A stretch of DNA of 64,000 bases. Origin: Pseudomonas rhizophila (GTDB lineage Bacteria; Pseudomonadota; Gammaproteobacteria; Pseudomonadales; Pseudomonadaceae). The stretch is taken from the NCBI RefSeq assembly GCF_003033885.1, contig NZ_CP024081.1, positions 3,844,554-3,908,553 on the forward strand. The letters run 5' to 3'. How positions within the stretch are numbered: position 1 is the stretch's first letter; each line of letters opens with the position of its first letter. The notes beneath the pieces were generated by a model. That model saw only the letters and a program-made list of their open reading frames with translations. It made no database searches and was not told where the DNA came from. Made by a program: the position numbers and the translations under genes. Positions 16,950 through 25,867 of the stretch are shown piece by piece.

Positions 16950-18569
16950 GTGCCACTAACCAGGAGGAATCGGCTACAGTTCGATTCCGACACGCCGATA
17001 AGGCTTGAAGCCAGCATTGGTAACGGACCCTCCAAGCCCCCCGAAAAGGACAGCCCCCATGACATCGCCCGTGCGCTTTACGATCACTACCGTAAAGCTG
17101 ATCGCATCATGCTGGGGTTACTCTGGCTCACTTTTGTCTACTCCCTGTGCCTGGCCTTCCTGCACTCCACCTTCAGCCAGGCGCTGCTGATAGGAGCGAC
17201 GACCTGTCTGCTGACCACCGTGCTTTATCGCGGCCTGGGCGGCACCCGGGCCATGCGCTGTGTCATCGCCGTGGCGCTGATGGTCATGGCCGCCTTGCAC
17301 ATCAACCAGACCCGTGGCGTGATCGAGTTCCACTTCGGGATTTTCGTACTGTTGGCGGTGCTGACGTTCTACCGTGACTGGCTGCCGATCATCGTGGCCG
17401 CCGCCACTATCGCTATTCACCACGTCGGTTTTCACTGGCTTCAGCACCAGGGTTATCCGGTGTTCGTCATGGCCAACCATGGCGGCTGGACCATGATTTT
17501 CATCCACGCCTTCTACGTGGTGGTGGAAAGCGTGATCCTGATTTACCTGGCGAACCAGAGCCTGGCCGATGCCACGGAAAACCAGGATGTGCTCGACAAA
17601 GTGCTGGCCGCCGCTATGCAGTTGAGCAGTGACACCCAGACCCAGCGCAACCGGGGGGACAAAGTCTCTTCGTCCGAGCGTTTCGATCATTTCCTGCAGC
17701 AGATCACCAACCTGGTAGACGGCGTGGTGCGCGATACCCGCAACCTTTCGGACTTGGGTCAGGACCTTTCTCAAGTCGGCCAGACACTGGAGCACGGCGC
17801 CAGGCATCAGCTCAATGAAGTGGCACAGATGAGCGGCGCGATTGGCCATCTGGTCCAGGCCATGGACAGCATTGCCGGGCATGTCGGCCAGACGGTACAA
17901 CGGGCCGGCCAAGCCAGTGAACAGGTCAGCCGCGGACGCAGCACCGTTGACCAGAGCCGCGAGGAGATTGTCGAGTTGGCCGGTCGCCTCAACCTGACCA
18001 ACGAAACCGTGCAAGGCCTGGCCGAGCAGGCGCAACAGATCGGCCAGGTGCTGGACGTCATTAACAGCATCGCCGAACAAACCAACCTGTTGGCCCTCAA
18101 CGCCGCCATCGAGGCCGCCCGGGCCGGGGAGCAGGGACGCGGTTTTGCGGTAGTAGCGGACGAAGTCCGGACCCTGTCGCAAAAGACCTCGACGTCCACC
18201 ACGGAAATCCAGCAGATCATCGCCAAGCTGCAACAGGGCAGCCGTCAGGCAGCCCTCGCCATGCAAGACAGCCAGGAAGGGGTACAACGCTGCGTATCGG
18301 CCAGCCAACTCGCCTCGCAACTGCTGCATGCAGTGGTAGAGGACATCGCGGCGATCAACCACTTCAACGGCCTGATCGCCAGCACCACCCAGGAACAGTC
18401 CGAGGCCTCGAAGGGCATCAATGAACGCTTGCAAAGCGTCCAGGCCGTCGCTGAGCGCAACGCCGATAACATCGGCATTCTGACTCGGAGCAGTCAATGC
18501 CTGCCACCGTTGGCCGAACGCTTGGCGGTGTTGGGGCAGGCGTTTCATCGTAAAGGTGAGGCGGTTTGA
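16950..18569 (+). CDS. Methyl-accepting chemotaxis protein with membrane-embedded sensor
   Basis: The GTG at 16950 (AAGGAAG nine bases upstream) gives 539 residues. After a 50-residue cytoplasmic lead come about six membrane helices (residues 53-195) with almost no periplasmic loop, so this receptor senses through or within the membrane. The segment [16 protein letters not shown] and the following [18 protein letters not shown] carry several histidines in hydrophobic surroundings. The coiled-coil signalling domain (about 240-530) has the hairpin tip [31 protein letters not shown] that contacts CheA and CheW. No HAMP domain is evident and no C-terminal CheR-docking pentapeptide is present. The ligand is unknown; a metal- or haem-linked redox signal is possible. 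Confidence 0.9.
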   Translation: MPLTRRNRLQFDSDTPIRLEASIGNGPSKPPEKDSPHDIARALYDHYRKADRIMLGLLWLTFVYSLCLAFLHSTFSQALLIGATTCLLTTVLYRGLGGTRAMRCVIAVALMVMAALHINQTRGVIEFHFGIFVLLAVLTFYRDWLPIIVAAATIAIHHVGFHWLQHQGYPVFVMANHGGWTMIFIHAFYVVVESVILIYLANQSLADATENQDVLDKVLAAAMQLSSDTQTQRNRGDKVSSSERFDHFLQQITNLVDGVVRDTRNLSDLGQDLSQVGQTLEHGARHQLNEVAQMSGAIGHLVQAMDSIAGHVGQTVQRAGQASEQVSRGRSTVDQSREEIVELAGRLNLTNETVQGLAEQAQQIGQVLDVINSIAEQTNLLALNAAIEAARAGEQGRGFAVVADEVRTLSQKTSTSTTEIQQIIAKLQQGSRQAALAMQDSQEGVQRCVSASQLASQLLHAVVEDIAAINHFNGLIASTTQEQSEASKGINERLQSVQAVAERNADNIGILTRSSQCLPPLAERLAVLGQAFHRKGEAV

Positions 18570-18621
18570 GGTCTTTCACGCCGGGCCTTTTCAGTCCACG
18601 CCCGGTAAAGAAGGCTGGCGA

Positions 18622-18650
18622 TTGACGGCAAAACGCACCTCACCTAGCAT
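18622..18650 (+). promoter_or_regulatory. Candidate sigma-70 promoter for the lipoprotein pair
   Basis: TTGACG at 18622-18627 and TAGCAT at 18645-18650 are separated by 17 bp, close to the sigma-70 optimum. The element lies 41 bp before the GTG of the first lipoprotein gene. No other site competes in this short spacer. Confidence 0.5.
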
Positions 18651-18691
18651 GACGCCATCATTTTGATATCTTTTTTAGTTTGGAGAAAAGT

Positions 18692-19120
18692 GTGCGGTTT
18701 AGAGCGCTTACGATTGGTTTTGTATTGATACTGGCCGGGTGTACCAACATTAAAGTCGAACCGGTGGAGCGCCAATATCAAATTTCGAAGATTTGTATTG
18801 AAGAGAATCCAAAAGTCGTCGTTGGCGACTTTGTCGATGGCTTGCAACTCCTCTTACGCAAGCACCATATCGAGAGCCAGCTCTACACCAGATCTGTGCC
18901 GAGCACCTGCGAGTACCGTTTGACCTATACCGCGATTCGCTCGTGGGATTTTTCTGCCTACCTGTCCGATGCCAGTATTTCTCTTTATAAGGGCAATCAA
19001 AAAATCGGCTTTGCGCACTATCATCTGACGGGGGAGGGAGGATTCGATCCGTCTAAAATGGCAACGGTCGAGGAAAAAATGGAGCCGGTAATCAATCAGT
19101 TATTGGGGCAGAACAAATGA
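18692..19120 (+). CDS. Sbal_3080-type small lipoprotein
   Basis: The 142-residue protein has a type II signal peptide with lipobox LAGC (Cys at residue 17 from the GTG), so it is an outer- or inner-membrane lipoprotein. The mature part contains CIEENPKVVVGDFVDGL near its start and CEYRLTYTAIRSWDFSAYLS, the features of the Sbal_3080 lipoprotein family, whose function is unknown. GGAG sits seven bases before GTG 18692; the frame is also open to a TTG at 18680. The stop overlaps the ATG of the next lipoprotein gene (ATGA), so the two are coupled. Both are less GC-rich than their surroundings. Confidence 0.75.
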   Translation: MRFRALTIGFVLILAGCTNIKVEPVERQYQISKICIEENPKVVVGDFVDGLQLLLRKHHIESQLYTRSVPSTCEYRLTYTAIRSWDFSAYLSDASISLYKGNQKIGFAHYHLTGEGGFDPSKMATVEEKMEPVINQLLGQNK

Positions 19121-19548
19121 GCGCGACAATAAAAAAAATAACAGGGCTGGTGCTCCTGCTCCTATTGACCGGCTGCGGCCATACAACTTCCAACCAACCC
19201 TATTTCGACCCTCCGTCGCCACCTCAAGGTAAGGCGCTCGTTTATCTGGCGCGGACGCATGTCATTCAAGGCAGCTTTTATGACAGCATATTCAGCATTA
19301 ATGACAGCGCGGTAGTGGGCCTCAATGAACGGACCTATTCCTGGGTCTTCGTGAGCCCCGGCCAGCACAAGATAGCTGCTGGACAGAACAACCATCCCCG
19401 AAACGTATTCCTGAACCTGCAGATTGAAGAGGGTAACGAGTATTTCGTTGAATACACTCAGGAACACATGGTTGAGCTTATTCGGGCTCGGAATACGCAG
19501 GAAGGAAAAGCAATGGTAAGGGGTTACTCGTACATCCCCGTACGATAG
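19117..19548 (+). CDS. DUF2846-like small lipoprotein
   Basis: The 143-residue protein has a lysine-rich start, a hydrophobic stretch and the lipobox LTGC at about residue 20. The mature domain, ALVYLARTHVIQGSFY.SIFSINDS..VGL..RTYSWVFVSPGQHKI, matches the DUF2846 pattern of small beta-rich lipoproteins with a surface-exposed sheet. Function is unknown. It overlaps the preceding lipoprotein gene by four bases, so the two products may act together at the envelope. Confidence 0.75.
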   Translation: MSATIKKITGLVLLLLLTGCGHTTSNQPYFDPPSPPQGKALVYLARTHVIQGSFYDSIFSINDSAVVGLNERTYSWVFVSPGQHKIAAGQNNHPRNVFLNLQIEEGNEYFVEYTQEHMVELIRARNTQEGKAMVRGYSYIPVR

Positions 19549-19569
19549 TGAATCTGGAGATACACTCCA

Positions 19570-21810
19570 TCACGTCATCTTGAACGGCAACTCACGCATT
19601 GGCTTGCCCGTCAGGCTGGCAATGGCATTGGCAAAAGCCGGAGCCAACGCCGGCAGGCCGGGCTCGCCCATCCCGGTGGGTGGTTCGGCGCTTGGCACGA
19701 TGTGCACGGCAAACTCCGGCATGTCGGTAATGCGTGGAACGCTGAAGTCAGCAAAGTTGCTCTGCTGCACGACGCCGTCTTTCAAGGTGATGGCGCCGCC
19801 CGGCAGGCACATCGACAATCCCATCAGCGCGGCGCCTTGCACCTGAGCTTCAACACTGCGCGGGTTGACCACCAGGTTGCAGTGCACACCCGCAGTCACT
19901 TGGTGCAGCACCGGACGGCCACTCTGCACCGACGCCTCAACGACGTAAGCCACCACCGAACTGAACGACTCGTGCACCGCCACGCCCCAGGCATGGCCAG
20001 CCGGTAGCGGGCGTTTGCCGTATTCGCTCTTGTCCACCGCCAATTGCAGCGCTGCGCGATGGCGCGGGCTTTGATCGGCGAACAGCTTCATCCGATAGGC
20101 CACCGGATCCTGCTTGGTTGTACGGGCGATCTCATCGATCAAGGTTTCCATTACAAAAGCCGTATGGGTGGAGCCTACGCTGCGCCACCAGAGGATGGGG
20201 ACGTTGACTTTCGGGTGATGGACCGTCAGGCGCATCGGCAGCGGATAAGGATCACGCATACCTTCCGTGGCGGTGGGGTCGATGCCGTTCTTCACCCGGC
20301 CCCCAAACACGGTGTCGGTAAGAATGGATTGCCCGACCAGGGCGTGATCCCAGGCCAGTACCTTGCCAGCGTCGTCAAAACCGATGCGCGCGCGATGCAG
20401 GTGCATGGGGCGATAGTAGCCGCCCTTGATGTCGTCTTCCCGGCTCCAGAGCGTGCGCACAGGCGCGTCAAGCCCCTCAGCGCGGGCGGCTTTGGCCACT
20501 TCGCAAGCCAGCACGACAAAGTCGCCGGTGGGCACGCCGCGCCGGCCGAAACCACCGCCGGCCGTCTGCACGTTCAGCTGGATTTGCTCGGGTTTGAGAT
20601 TCAGTACCTTGGCGGCCGCCGCACTGTCGCCGCCGGGAAACTGCGTGCCGACCCACAGTTCGGCGCGTTCTTCGCCGAGCTGGACAGTACAGTTCAACGG
20701 CTCCATGGGGGCGTGGGCGAGGTAGGGGAATACGAACTCAGCTTCCAGTTGATGCGGCGCGGTTGCCAGCGGCGTCATGTCGGCATCGAAGCGCAGTGGG
20801 CCGGGCTGGCCGGCCAGCTCCCGGTACTGGAGCAGTTGTTTTTCGCTGTCCACCTTTTCGACGGACGCAAGGTCCCACTCCAGCTTCAAGGCATCGCGCG
20901 CGAGCTTCGCCTGCCAGTAGCTATCGGCGACTACCGCGACACCTTCGGCGCCGCCGTCCAACGGCACGCGCAATACCGCTTTCACGCCCCGGGTGGCGCG
21001 TGCCGCGCTGTCATCCAACGAAGCGATTCTGGCACCGAACACCGGCGGGTGGGCGACCACGGCAGTGAGTTGCCCTGGCAGATGCATATCGATGCCGAAG
21101 TCCTGCTGGCCGCTGCTCTTGGCCTTGGCATCGATGCGCGTGGTGGCATGGCCAATGATGCGAAAGTCCTTGGGGTCCTTGAGTGTCACCTTTTCCGGCA
21201 CAGGCAGCGCCATAGCGGCCTCGGCCAATTCGCCGTAGCTTGCCTTACGGCCCGCCGGGCCGAGCACCATGCCGGCTTGGGTGCTCAGGCTGGCCACGTC
21301 CACGTTCCAGCGTGCTGCCGCCGCCGAGAGCAGCATGGCACGAGCACGGGCGCCAAGTTCGCGGTACTGGGTATAGCTGTTTTTGATCGAATTGGAGCCG
21401 CCAGTGAGGTGTATACCAAAGATCGGATCCTGATAAGCAGCATCACCGCTGCCGTTGCGGGCTCGCACCAGACTCCAGTCGGCATCGAGCTCTTCGGCAA
21501 GAATCATCGGCAGGCTGGTTTGCACGCCCTGGCCGAATTCCAACCGGTTGATCGTCACGGTGACTTCGCCGTTGGGCGCGATCTGTACGAATGCCGAAGG
21601 TTGCTGATTCGGCTTGAGTGGTACTGCGGCGTCGCCGTTGGCCTCTTGCGCCAAGGCAAGATGAGGAAAAGCGCCCAAGGCCAGACCGCCGATGCCGACA
21701 ATCTTGAGGAAACTGCGGCGGGGAAGGGTGGTAGGGCCGTCAGCCTGATCGCGCTCAAGCATGTGCTGTAAAGCGCGGGGAATCTCGTCTGGAAAAATCT
21801 CGTTCAACAT
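19570..21810 (-). CDS. Molybdopterin-binding subunit of an isoquinoline 1-oxidoreductase-like dehydrogenase
   Basis: The 746-residue large subunit belongs to the xanthine dehydrogenase superfamily, IorB type, which hydroxylates N-heterocycles or oxidises aldehydes at a molybdenum cofactor. A twin-arginine signal (PRRSFLKIVGIGG, about residues 30-42) indicates periplasmic export of the folded enzyme. Cofactor-contacting blocks are LEFGQGVQTSLPMILAEELD, GGFGRRGVPTGDF and, at the C-terminus, PTGMGEPGLPALAPAFANAI with the catalytic Glu. The partner Fe-S subunit gene ends 12 bp upstream in the same operon. No cytochrome c subunit gene follows, so the electron acceptor is not encoded here. Confidence 0.92.
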   Translation of the reverse strand: MLNEIFPDEIPRALQHMLERDQADGPTTLPRRSFLKIVGIGGLALGAFPHLALAQEANGDAAVPLKPNQQPSAFVQIAPNGEVTVTINRLEFGQGVQTSLPMILAEELDADWSLVRARNGSGDAAYQDPIFGIHLTGGSNSIKNSYTQYRELGARARAMLLSAAAARWNVDVASLSTQAGMVLGPAGRKASYGELAEAAMALPVPEKVTLKDPKDFRIIGHATTRIDAKAKSSGQQDFGIDMHLPGQLTAVVAHPPVFGARIASLDDSAARATRGVKAVLRVPLDGGAEGVAVVADSYWQAKLARDALKLEWDLASVEKVDSEKQLLQYRELAGQPGPLRFDADMTPLATAPHQLEAEFVFPYLAHAPMEPLNCTVQLGEERAELWVGTQFPGGDSAAAAKVLNLKPEQIQLNVQTAGGGFGRRGVPTGDFVVLACEVAKAARAEGLDAPVRTLWSREDDIKGGYYRPMHLHRARIGFDDAGKVLAWDHALVGQSILTDTVFGGRVKNGIDPTATEGMRDPYPLPMRLTVHHPKVNVPILWWRSVGSTHTAFVMETLIDEIARTTKQDPVAYRMKLFADQSPRHRAALQLAVDKSEYGKRPLPAGHAWGVAVHESFSSVVAYVVEASVQSGRPVLHQVTAGVHCNLVVNPRSVEAQVQGAALMGLSMCLPGGAITLKDGVVQQSNFADFSVPRITDMPEFAVHIVPSAEPPTGMGEPGLPALAPAFANAIASLTGKPMRELPFKMT

Positions 21811-21822
21811 GGCGAACTCCGG

Positions 21823-22296
21823 TCAGGCAAGGGTTTTGGCGGCATCTGCCACGGCAGCGCGGATGCGCGCGTAAGTGCCACAGCGGCAAATGTTGCCGGC
21901 CATCGCCGAGTCGATTTCGGCCGCCGTAGGCTGCTTGCCCTTGGGCTGGGCTTTGAGAAACGCTGTCGCGCTCATGATCTGGCCGCTCTGACAGTAGCCG
22001 CACTGCGCCACGTCGTGTTTGACCCAAGCCTCATGCACGGCGGTGCCGACCGGGTCACTGCCATCTGTGGCCGCCTCGATGGTGGTGATCTTCTTGCCTT
22101 GGGCGGCGGCGATTGGCGTCACGCAGGAACGAATGGCCTGACCATCCAGGTGAACGGTGCAGGCGCCACACAGGGCTGCACCACAACCAAATTTGGTGCC
22201 GGTCATGCCCAGCGCATCGCGCAGGGTCCAGAGAATCGGGGTGCCTGGGTCTACGTCGACCGTATACTCACGGCCATTGATGTTGAGGGCGCTCAT
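21823..22296 (-). CDS. (2Fe-2S) subunit of an isoquinoline 1-oxidoreductase-like dehydrogenase
   Basis: The 157-residue IorA-type small subunit carries two 2Fe-2S clusters. The plant-ferredoxin-like cluster is held by KFGCGAALCGACTVHLDG (about residues 36-53), and the helical-bundle cluster by QCGYCQSGQIM and NICRCGTYARI. It passes electrons from the molybdenum site of the large subunit encoded directly downstream. It lacks its own signal peptide and should be exported by hitch-hiking on the twin-arginine signal of the large subunit. Confidence 0.95.
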   Translation of the reverse strand: MSALNINGREYTVDVDPGTPILWTLRDALGMTGTKFGCGAALCGACTVHLDGQAIRSCVTPIAAAQGKKITTIEAATDGSDPVGTAVHEAWVKHDVAQCGYCQSGQIMSATAFLKAQPKGKQPTAAEIDSAMAGNICRCGTYARIRAAVADAAKTLA

Positions 22297-22481
22297 AGCG
22301 ATTCCAGCTCCAGAAGGTTTGACTCTGGATAACTATAGGAAGCAATTCTGGGGGCTGGTTGCATAATCCGCGCGGATGATTGCCCAATCGTGCGAATCTG
22401 CCGACGTTGGGCAAGCGCTGATAAAGAGCCAGGAGCGTTTCACGCGAGTTCGACGCCCTGGCCCTGAATTGCGCTGGATGC

Positions 22482-23801
22482 TTACATCAAGGGAATGCTG
22501 TAACTCACGATCAGGCGATTCTGGTCCTGGTCGCGAGCCACTTCGCTTCGGGACATCGCGTTGCGCCAGCCAAAACCCAGGTTCTTCAGCGTACCGCTCT
22601 GGATCACATAGTCCAGGGAGATATCGCGCTCCCACTCACTGGCGTCCTGACCGCTGGCGGTCTGGATATTGTCGCCCTTGAGGTACATCACCGACGCCCT
22701 CAATCCCGGCACGCCAAGCGCGGCGAAGTCGTAGGCATACTGGGCGAACGCCGTGCGCTCACCCGCCTGGATGAATGTCTGAATAGTGCGGTCGGTGTAG
22801 AGATAAAGGCTGGCGCCGGCTTCGCCTTTACCCACCAAGCCACCCTGGTTGAGTTGGGCAAAGTTGCTGTCTTCGGAAACGCTTTGATAACCCGCGGTAA
22901 TGGCATGGCCGCCCAGCGAGTAAATGAACGCCGCACTCCAGGTATCGTTGTCGATTTCCCCGCTGCCGTCCTTGGTGTAGCCGCCCAGTTTGTAACCACT
23001 GGCGCGACCGGCGGCGCTGCTGTTCTTGCCATCGGACGTGGTCTTGAAGTAGCGCAAGTCGGTTTTCAGCGAGCCGTATTCGCCCAGCGGCAATACATGC
23101 AACAAACCGGCGAAGTGCTGTTGGTAATAGTCTTCGAGATTGGCGTAGTAATACTGTGCGGTCAGGTCCTTGGTCAGTTTGTAGTCGCCACCGGCAAAGG
23201 TGAATTTGTTGCTTTCCTGGCTGCCGCCCGCAACGGCCAGCCCGGCGCGGTCACTCGATGCACGCCCGGTGGCGTGTTCCAGTTGGCCGGCGGTGAACGT
23301 CAGGTTGTCGATTTCACTGCTGGTGACTTGGCCACCTTCGAAAGTTTGCGGCAACAGACGGCCATCGTTGGACACCAGGATCGGCAGTTTCGGTTGCAAG
23401 GTGCCGTAACGCAGTTCGGTCTTGGAGACGCGCATCTTCGCCGTTGCGCCGAGACGAGCCCATTGGTCGGCAGCCTTGTCACCGTCGTTGGGAAACATCG
23501 AGCTGCCAACATGGCGACCCGCGCCGCTGTCGAGTTTCAAACCCAGCAGGCCGATGGCATCCAGACCAAACCCCACAGTGCCGTCGGTAAACCCGGACTG
23601 ATAATTGAGCATGAAGGCCTGTCCCCATTCCTCAGTCTTCGAGGGCGCGGCGGTACCGTCACGGTTATCGTTGTTGAAGTAGAAATTGCGCAAGTTCAAG
23701 TTGGCTTTACTGTCGCTGACAAAATCAGCAGACGCCAACGGGCTCAAGACAATACACACGCCGCCGGTTAATAAACTCAGTACGTTGAATAGAGCTTTCA
23801 T
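22482..23801 (-). CDS. OprD-family outer-membrane porin
   Basis: The 439-residue protein begins with a cleavable signal peptide (to about residue 25, SPLASA) and then the OprD signature DSKANLNLRNFYFNNDNR. The rest is alternating amphipathic beta-strand, as in an 18-stranded barrel that admits carboxylates or amino acids, and it ends in a strand leading to SYSIPLM. Length is normal. It lies upstream of the Mo/Fe-S dehydrogenase genes in the same direction with 185 bp between, so it may supply the substrate, but it probably has its own promoter. AGTTCGTCCTG precedes the ATG with GGAG. Confidence 0.93.
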   Translation of the reverse strand: MKALFNVLSLLTGGVCIVLSPLASADFVSDSKANLNLRNFYFNNDNRDGTAAPSKTEEWGQAFMLNYQSGFTDGTVGFGLDAIGLLGLKLDSGAGRHVGSSMFPNDGDKAADQWARLGATAKMRVSKTELRYGTLQPKLPILVSNDGRLLPQTFEGGQVTSSEIDNLTFTAGQLEHATGRASSDRAGLAVAGGSQESNKFTFAGGDYKLTKDLTAQYYYANLEDYYQQHFAGLLHVLPLGEYGSLKTDLRYFKTTSDGKNSSAAGRASGYKLGGYTKDGSGEIDNDTWSAAFIYSLGGHAITAGYQSVSEDSNFAQLNQGGLVGKGEAGASLYLYTDRTIQTFIQAGERTAFAQYAYDFAALGVPGLRASVMYLKGDNIQTASGQDASEWERDISLDYVIQSGTLKNLGFGWRNAMSRSEVARDQDQNRLIVSYSIPLM

Positions 23802-23979
23802 CAGGACGAACTCCAGCGCGGAACCTTTGTTCCGGGCACAGTGAAAAGGCAGCAGGAAGCCCTCGGCCGATCACATGATTGGCCGATGCGTTCAATAACT
23901 CGTTAGAAAATCTTCAATGAATAGAGTGGGGTAGGGATTAAATCTCCAAAGCAGGTCATCAGTAAAAGTCCCTGGGTTA

Positions 23980-24810
23980 TCAGTCGATCAATCCATGAGC
24001 GTCATAAAACGGATACGGTCCGGGATACTCGCCAAACACGCCGTTATGGGTCACCAGTGCCTGCCCATGCCAGTGGTGCAGCAGATACCCCGGCGGTTCC
24101 AGATTGAAATGCGCGGGAGCGGTTGGCTGTAGATCCAGGACGATCTGATGTGAGGTACCGGGGCACACGCAACTCAGGCTGCCGCCGAAACGCCGTTGCA
24201 TCGACCGATGCAAATGCCCGCACAGCAAGCGCTCCACCTGCGGGTGTCGGGCAATGACCTGCTCCAGTGCCGCCGCGTTGATGAAGGGTTCACGGTCCAT
24301 ATGGCCAATCCCGCTTACAAACGGCGGGTGATGCAGCACCAATAGCGTCGGCGCATCGGGACGACAGGCCAGTTGTTCATCGAGCCAGCGCAACTGGCTG
24401 TCCAGGAGCTGACCGCCATGGGCACCGGGAATGGTGGTGTCCAGGCCAATAAGGCGTAGCGGATGCTCCTCCACCACCCAGTCCAGGGGGGCGTCAGCCC
24501 GTATCGGTAGGTAGCTGTGGTCGGCAAATGCCGCCCGCAAATGCTCGCGATTGTCATGGTTACCAGGCACCAGGTAGCAAGGCATGTGCAGGCGCGCCAG
24601 CTCAGGGTGCAGCGCGGCATATTCATCAGGGCGACCGAAGTCCACCAGGTCGCCACTGACCACCACGATGTCGGGACGCGGCACCTGGGTGTTCAAATGA
24701 TCCACCGCACGACGCAATGCAGCGAGGGTATCGACAACGCCGTAAGTCAGTTTTTGTCCGGCTTTAAGGTGCAGATCGCTGATCTGCGCGATGAGAAACG
24801 GATGATTCAA
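23980..24810 (-). CDS. Metallophosphoesterase (CpdA-like phosphodiesterase)
   Basis: The 276-residue protein carries the full set of calcineurin-type metal motifs: ISDLHL (Asp-His), VVSGDLVDFG, PGNHDNR, LVLHHPP and CGHLHRSMQ. These hold a dinuclear metal centre that hydrolyses phosphodiesters; the order and length match CpdA/GpdQ-like class III phosphodiesterases. No ATG gives a sensible start, and TTG at 24810 (LNHPFLIAQISDLH) after AGAGGG fits best, 25 bp downstream of the ABC ATPase stop. As the last gene of an ABC importer operon it probably acts on the imported compound, which hints at a phosphodiester substrate. Confidence 0.88.
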   Translation of the reverse strand: MNHPFLIAQISDLHLKAGQKLTYGVVDTLAALRRAVDHLNTQVPRPDIVVVSGDLVDFGRPDEYAALHPELARLHMPCYLVPGNHDNREHLRAAFADHSYLPIRADAPLDWVVEEHPLRLIGLDTTIPGAHGGQLLDSQLRWLDEQLACRPDAPTLLVLHHPPFVSGIGHMDREPFINAAALEQVIARHPQVERLLCGHLHRSMQRRFGGSLSCVCPGTSHQIVLDLQPTAPAHFNLEPPGYLLHHWHGQALVTHNGVFGEYPGPYPFYDAHGLID

Positions 24811-24835
24811 AATAAGCCCTCTGCAAACACAAAGA

Positions 24836-25867
24836 TCACGATGACAGGGTGAACAGCACTTGTGGCTCGACGGCCAGGGCAATCAGGGCACCGGGGGCAT
24901 GGATAGCGCTATCGGTGCTGTCCACCAGCAAAGGCTGAGCCGCACCCACATCCACCAGCAGACGGCTTTGAGCCCCCTGGAAAAACTGGCCCACCAGACG
25001 CCCGTGCAGATGGCCCTCACTGTCCATCACCCGCAAATGCTCGGGGCGGCAATAGACAGTGGCGGGTAGGTCGGCGCCATTCCATGGCAACTCACCGCCA
25101 CTGACCTTCAAGCCATGGGGCGTGTGCTCGATCACCGAAAAAGCATTGAGATTGCCGACAAAACGGGCGACGAACGCGTTGGCAGGTTGCTGATAGATGT
25201 CCCGCGGGCTAGCCAGTTGCGCGACGCGGCCATGCTCCATGACCAGGATGCGATCCCCCAGCGCCATGGCTTCACCCTGATCGTGGGTGACGAACACGGC
25301 GGTAATGCCCAAACCGCGTAGCAACTGGGCCAATTCGCTGCGCAGGCGTTCTCGTAGTTGCGCATCCAGCGCCGCCAACGGTTCGTCGAGCAGCAATACC
25401 CGGGGCCTGGGTGCCAGGGCGCGGGCAAGGGCGACTCGCTGGCGCTGACCGCCGGACAACTCGTGGATACTGCGCTTGCCGTGATCCTGCAAGCCGACAA
25501 GTTCCAGCAACTCCAAACAGCGCTTGTTACGCTCGGCGGGTGACACACCGCGAACTTTCAGGCCGTAAACAATGTTGCCGGCCACATCCAGATTGGGAAA
25601 CAGCGCATAGTTCTGGAACACCATGCCCACGTCGCGACGTTCGATGGGGAGGCGGGTGACGTCGCTGTCGCCAAAAAATACCTGGCCCACGTCCGGACGC
25701 TCCAGACCCGCGATCAGGCGCAGGGTGGTGGTTTTACCGCAACCGGACGGGCCGAGGATCGCCAGGGTTTCTCCAGCCTCAATGGTCAGGTCCAGGTCAT
25801 GTACGGCAACGGTGCCGTCAGAGAACGCCTTGCGACAACCCTTCAGGCGAATAGTGGTTCCGCTCAT
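24836..25867 (-). CDS. ABC importer ATP-binding protein (PotA/FbpC-like)
   Basis: The 343-residue ATPase has Walker A GPSGCGKTT (about residues 38-46), signature LSGGQRQRVALARAL, Walker B VLLLDEPLAALD and the switch His in VFVTHDQGEA. A C-terminal regulatory beta-barrel (TOBE type, about 240-340) places it with the polyamine/iron/phosphonate importer group. It would power the two permeases encoded immediately upstream; its ATG overlaps their stop (ATGA). Confidence 0.95.
   Translation of the reverse strand: MSGTTIRLKGCRKAFSDGTVAVHDLDLTIEAGETLAILGPSGCGKTTTLRLIAGLERPDVGQVFFGDSDVTRLPIERRDVGMVFQNYALFPNLDVAGNIVYGLKVRGVSPAERNKRCLELLELVGLQDHGKRSIHELSGGQRQRVALARALAPRPRVLLLDEPLAALDAQLRERLRSELAQLLRGLGITAVFVTHDQGEAMALGDRILVMEHGRVAQLASPRDIYQQPANAFVARFVGNLNAFSVIEHTPHGLKVSGGELPWNGADLPATVYCRPEHLRVMDSEGHLHGRLVGQFFQGAQSRLLVDVGAAQPLLVDSTDSAIHAPGALIALAVEPQVLFTLSS

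Noticed and set aside
19551..19572. Small hairpin TGGAGATACACTCCA between the lipoprotein and the molybdopterin genes
   Set aside because: The stem is only five bp and has no T run, so a terminator is not supported.
20044..21771. A 575-codon plus-strand open frame opposite the molybdopterin subunit gene
   Set aside because: The minus strand encodes an intact xanthine-dehydrogenase-family protein; the plus frame is His/Arg/Gly-rich noise.
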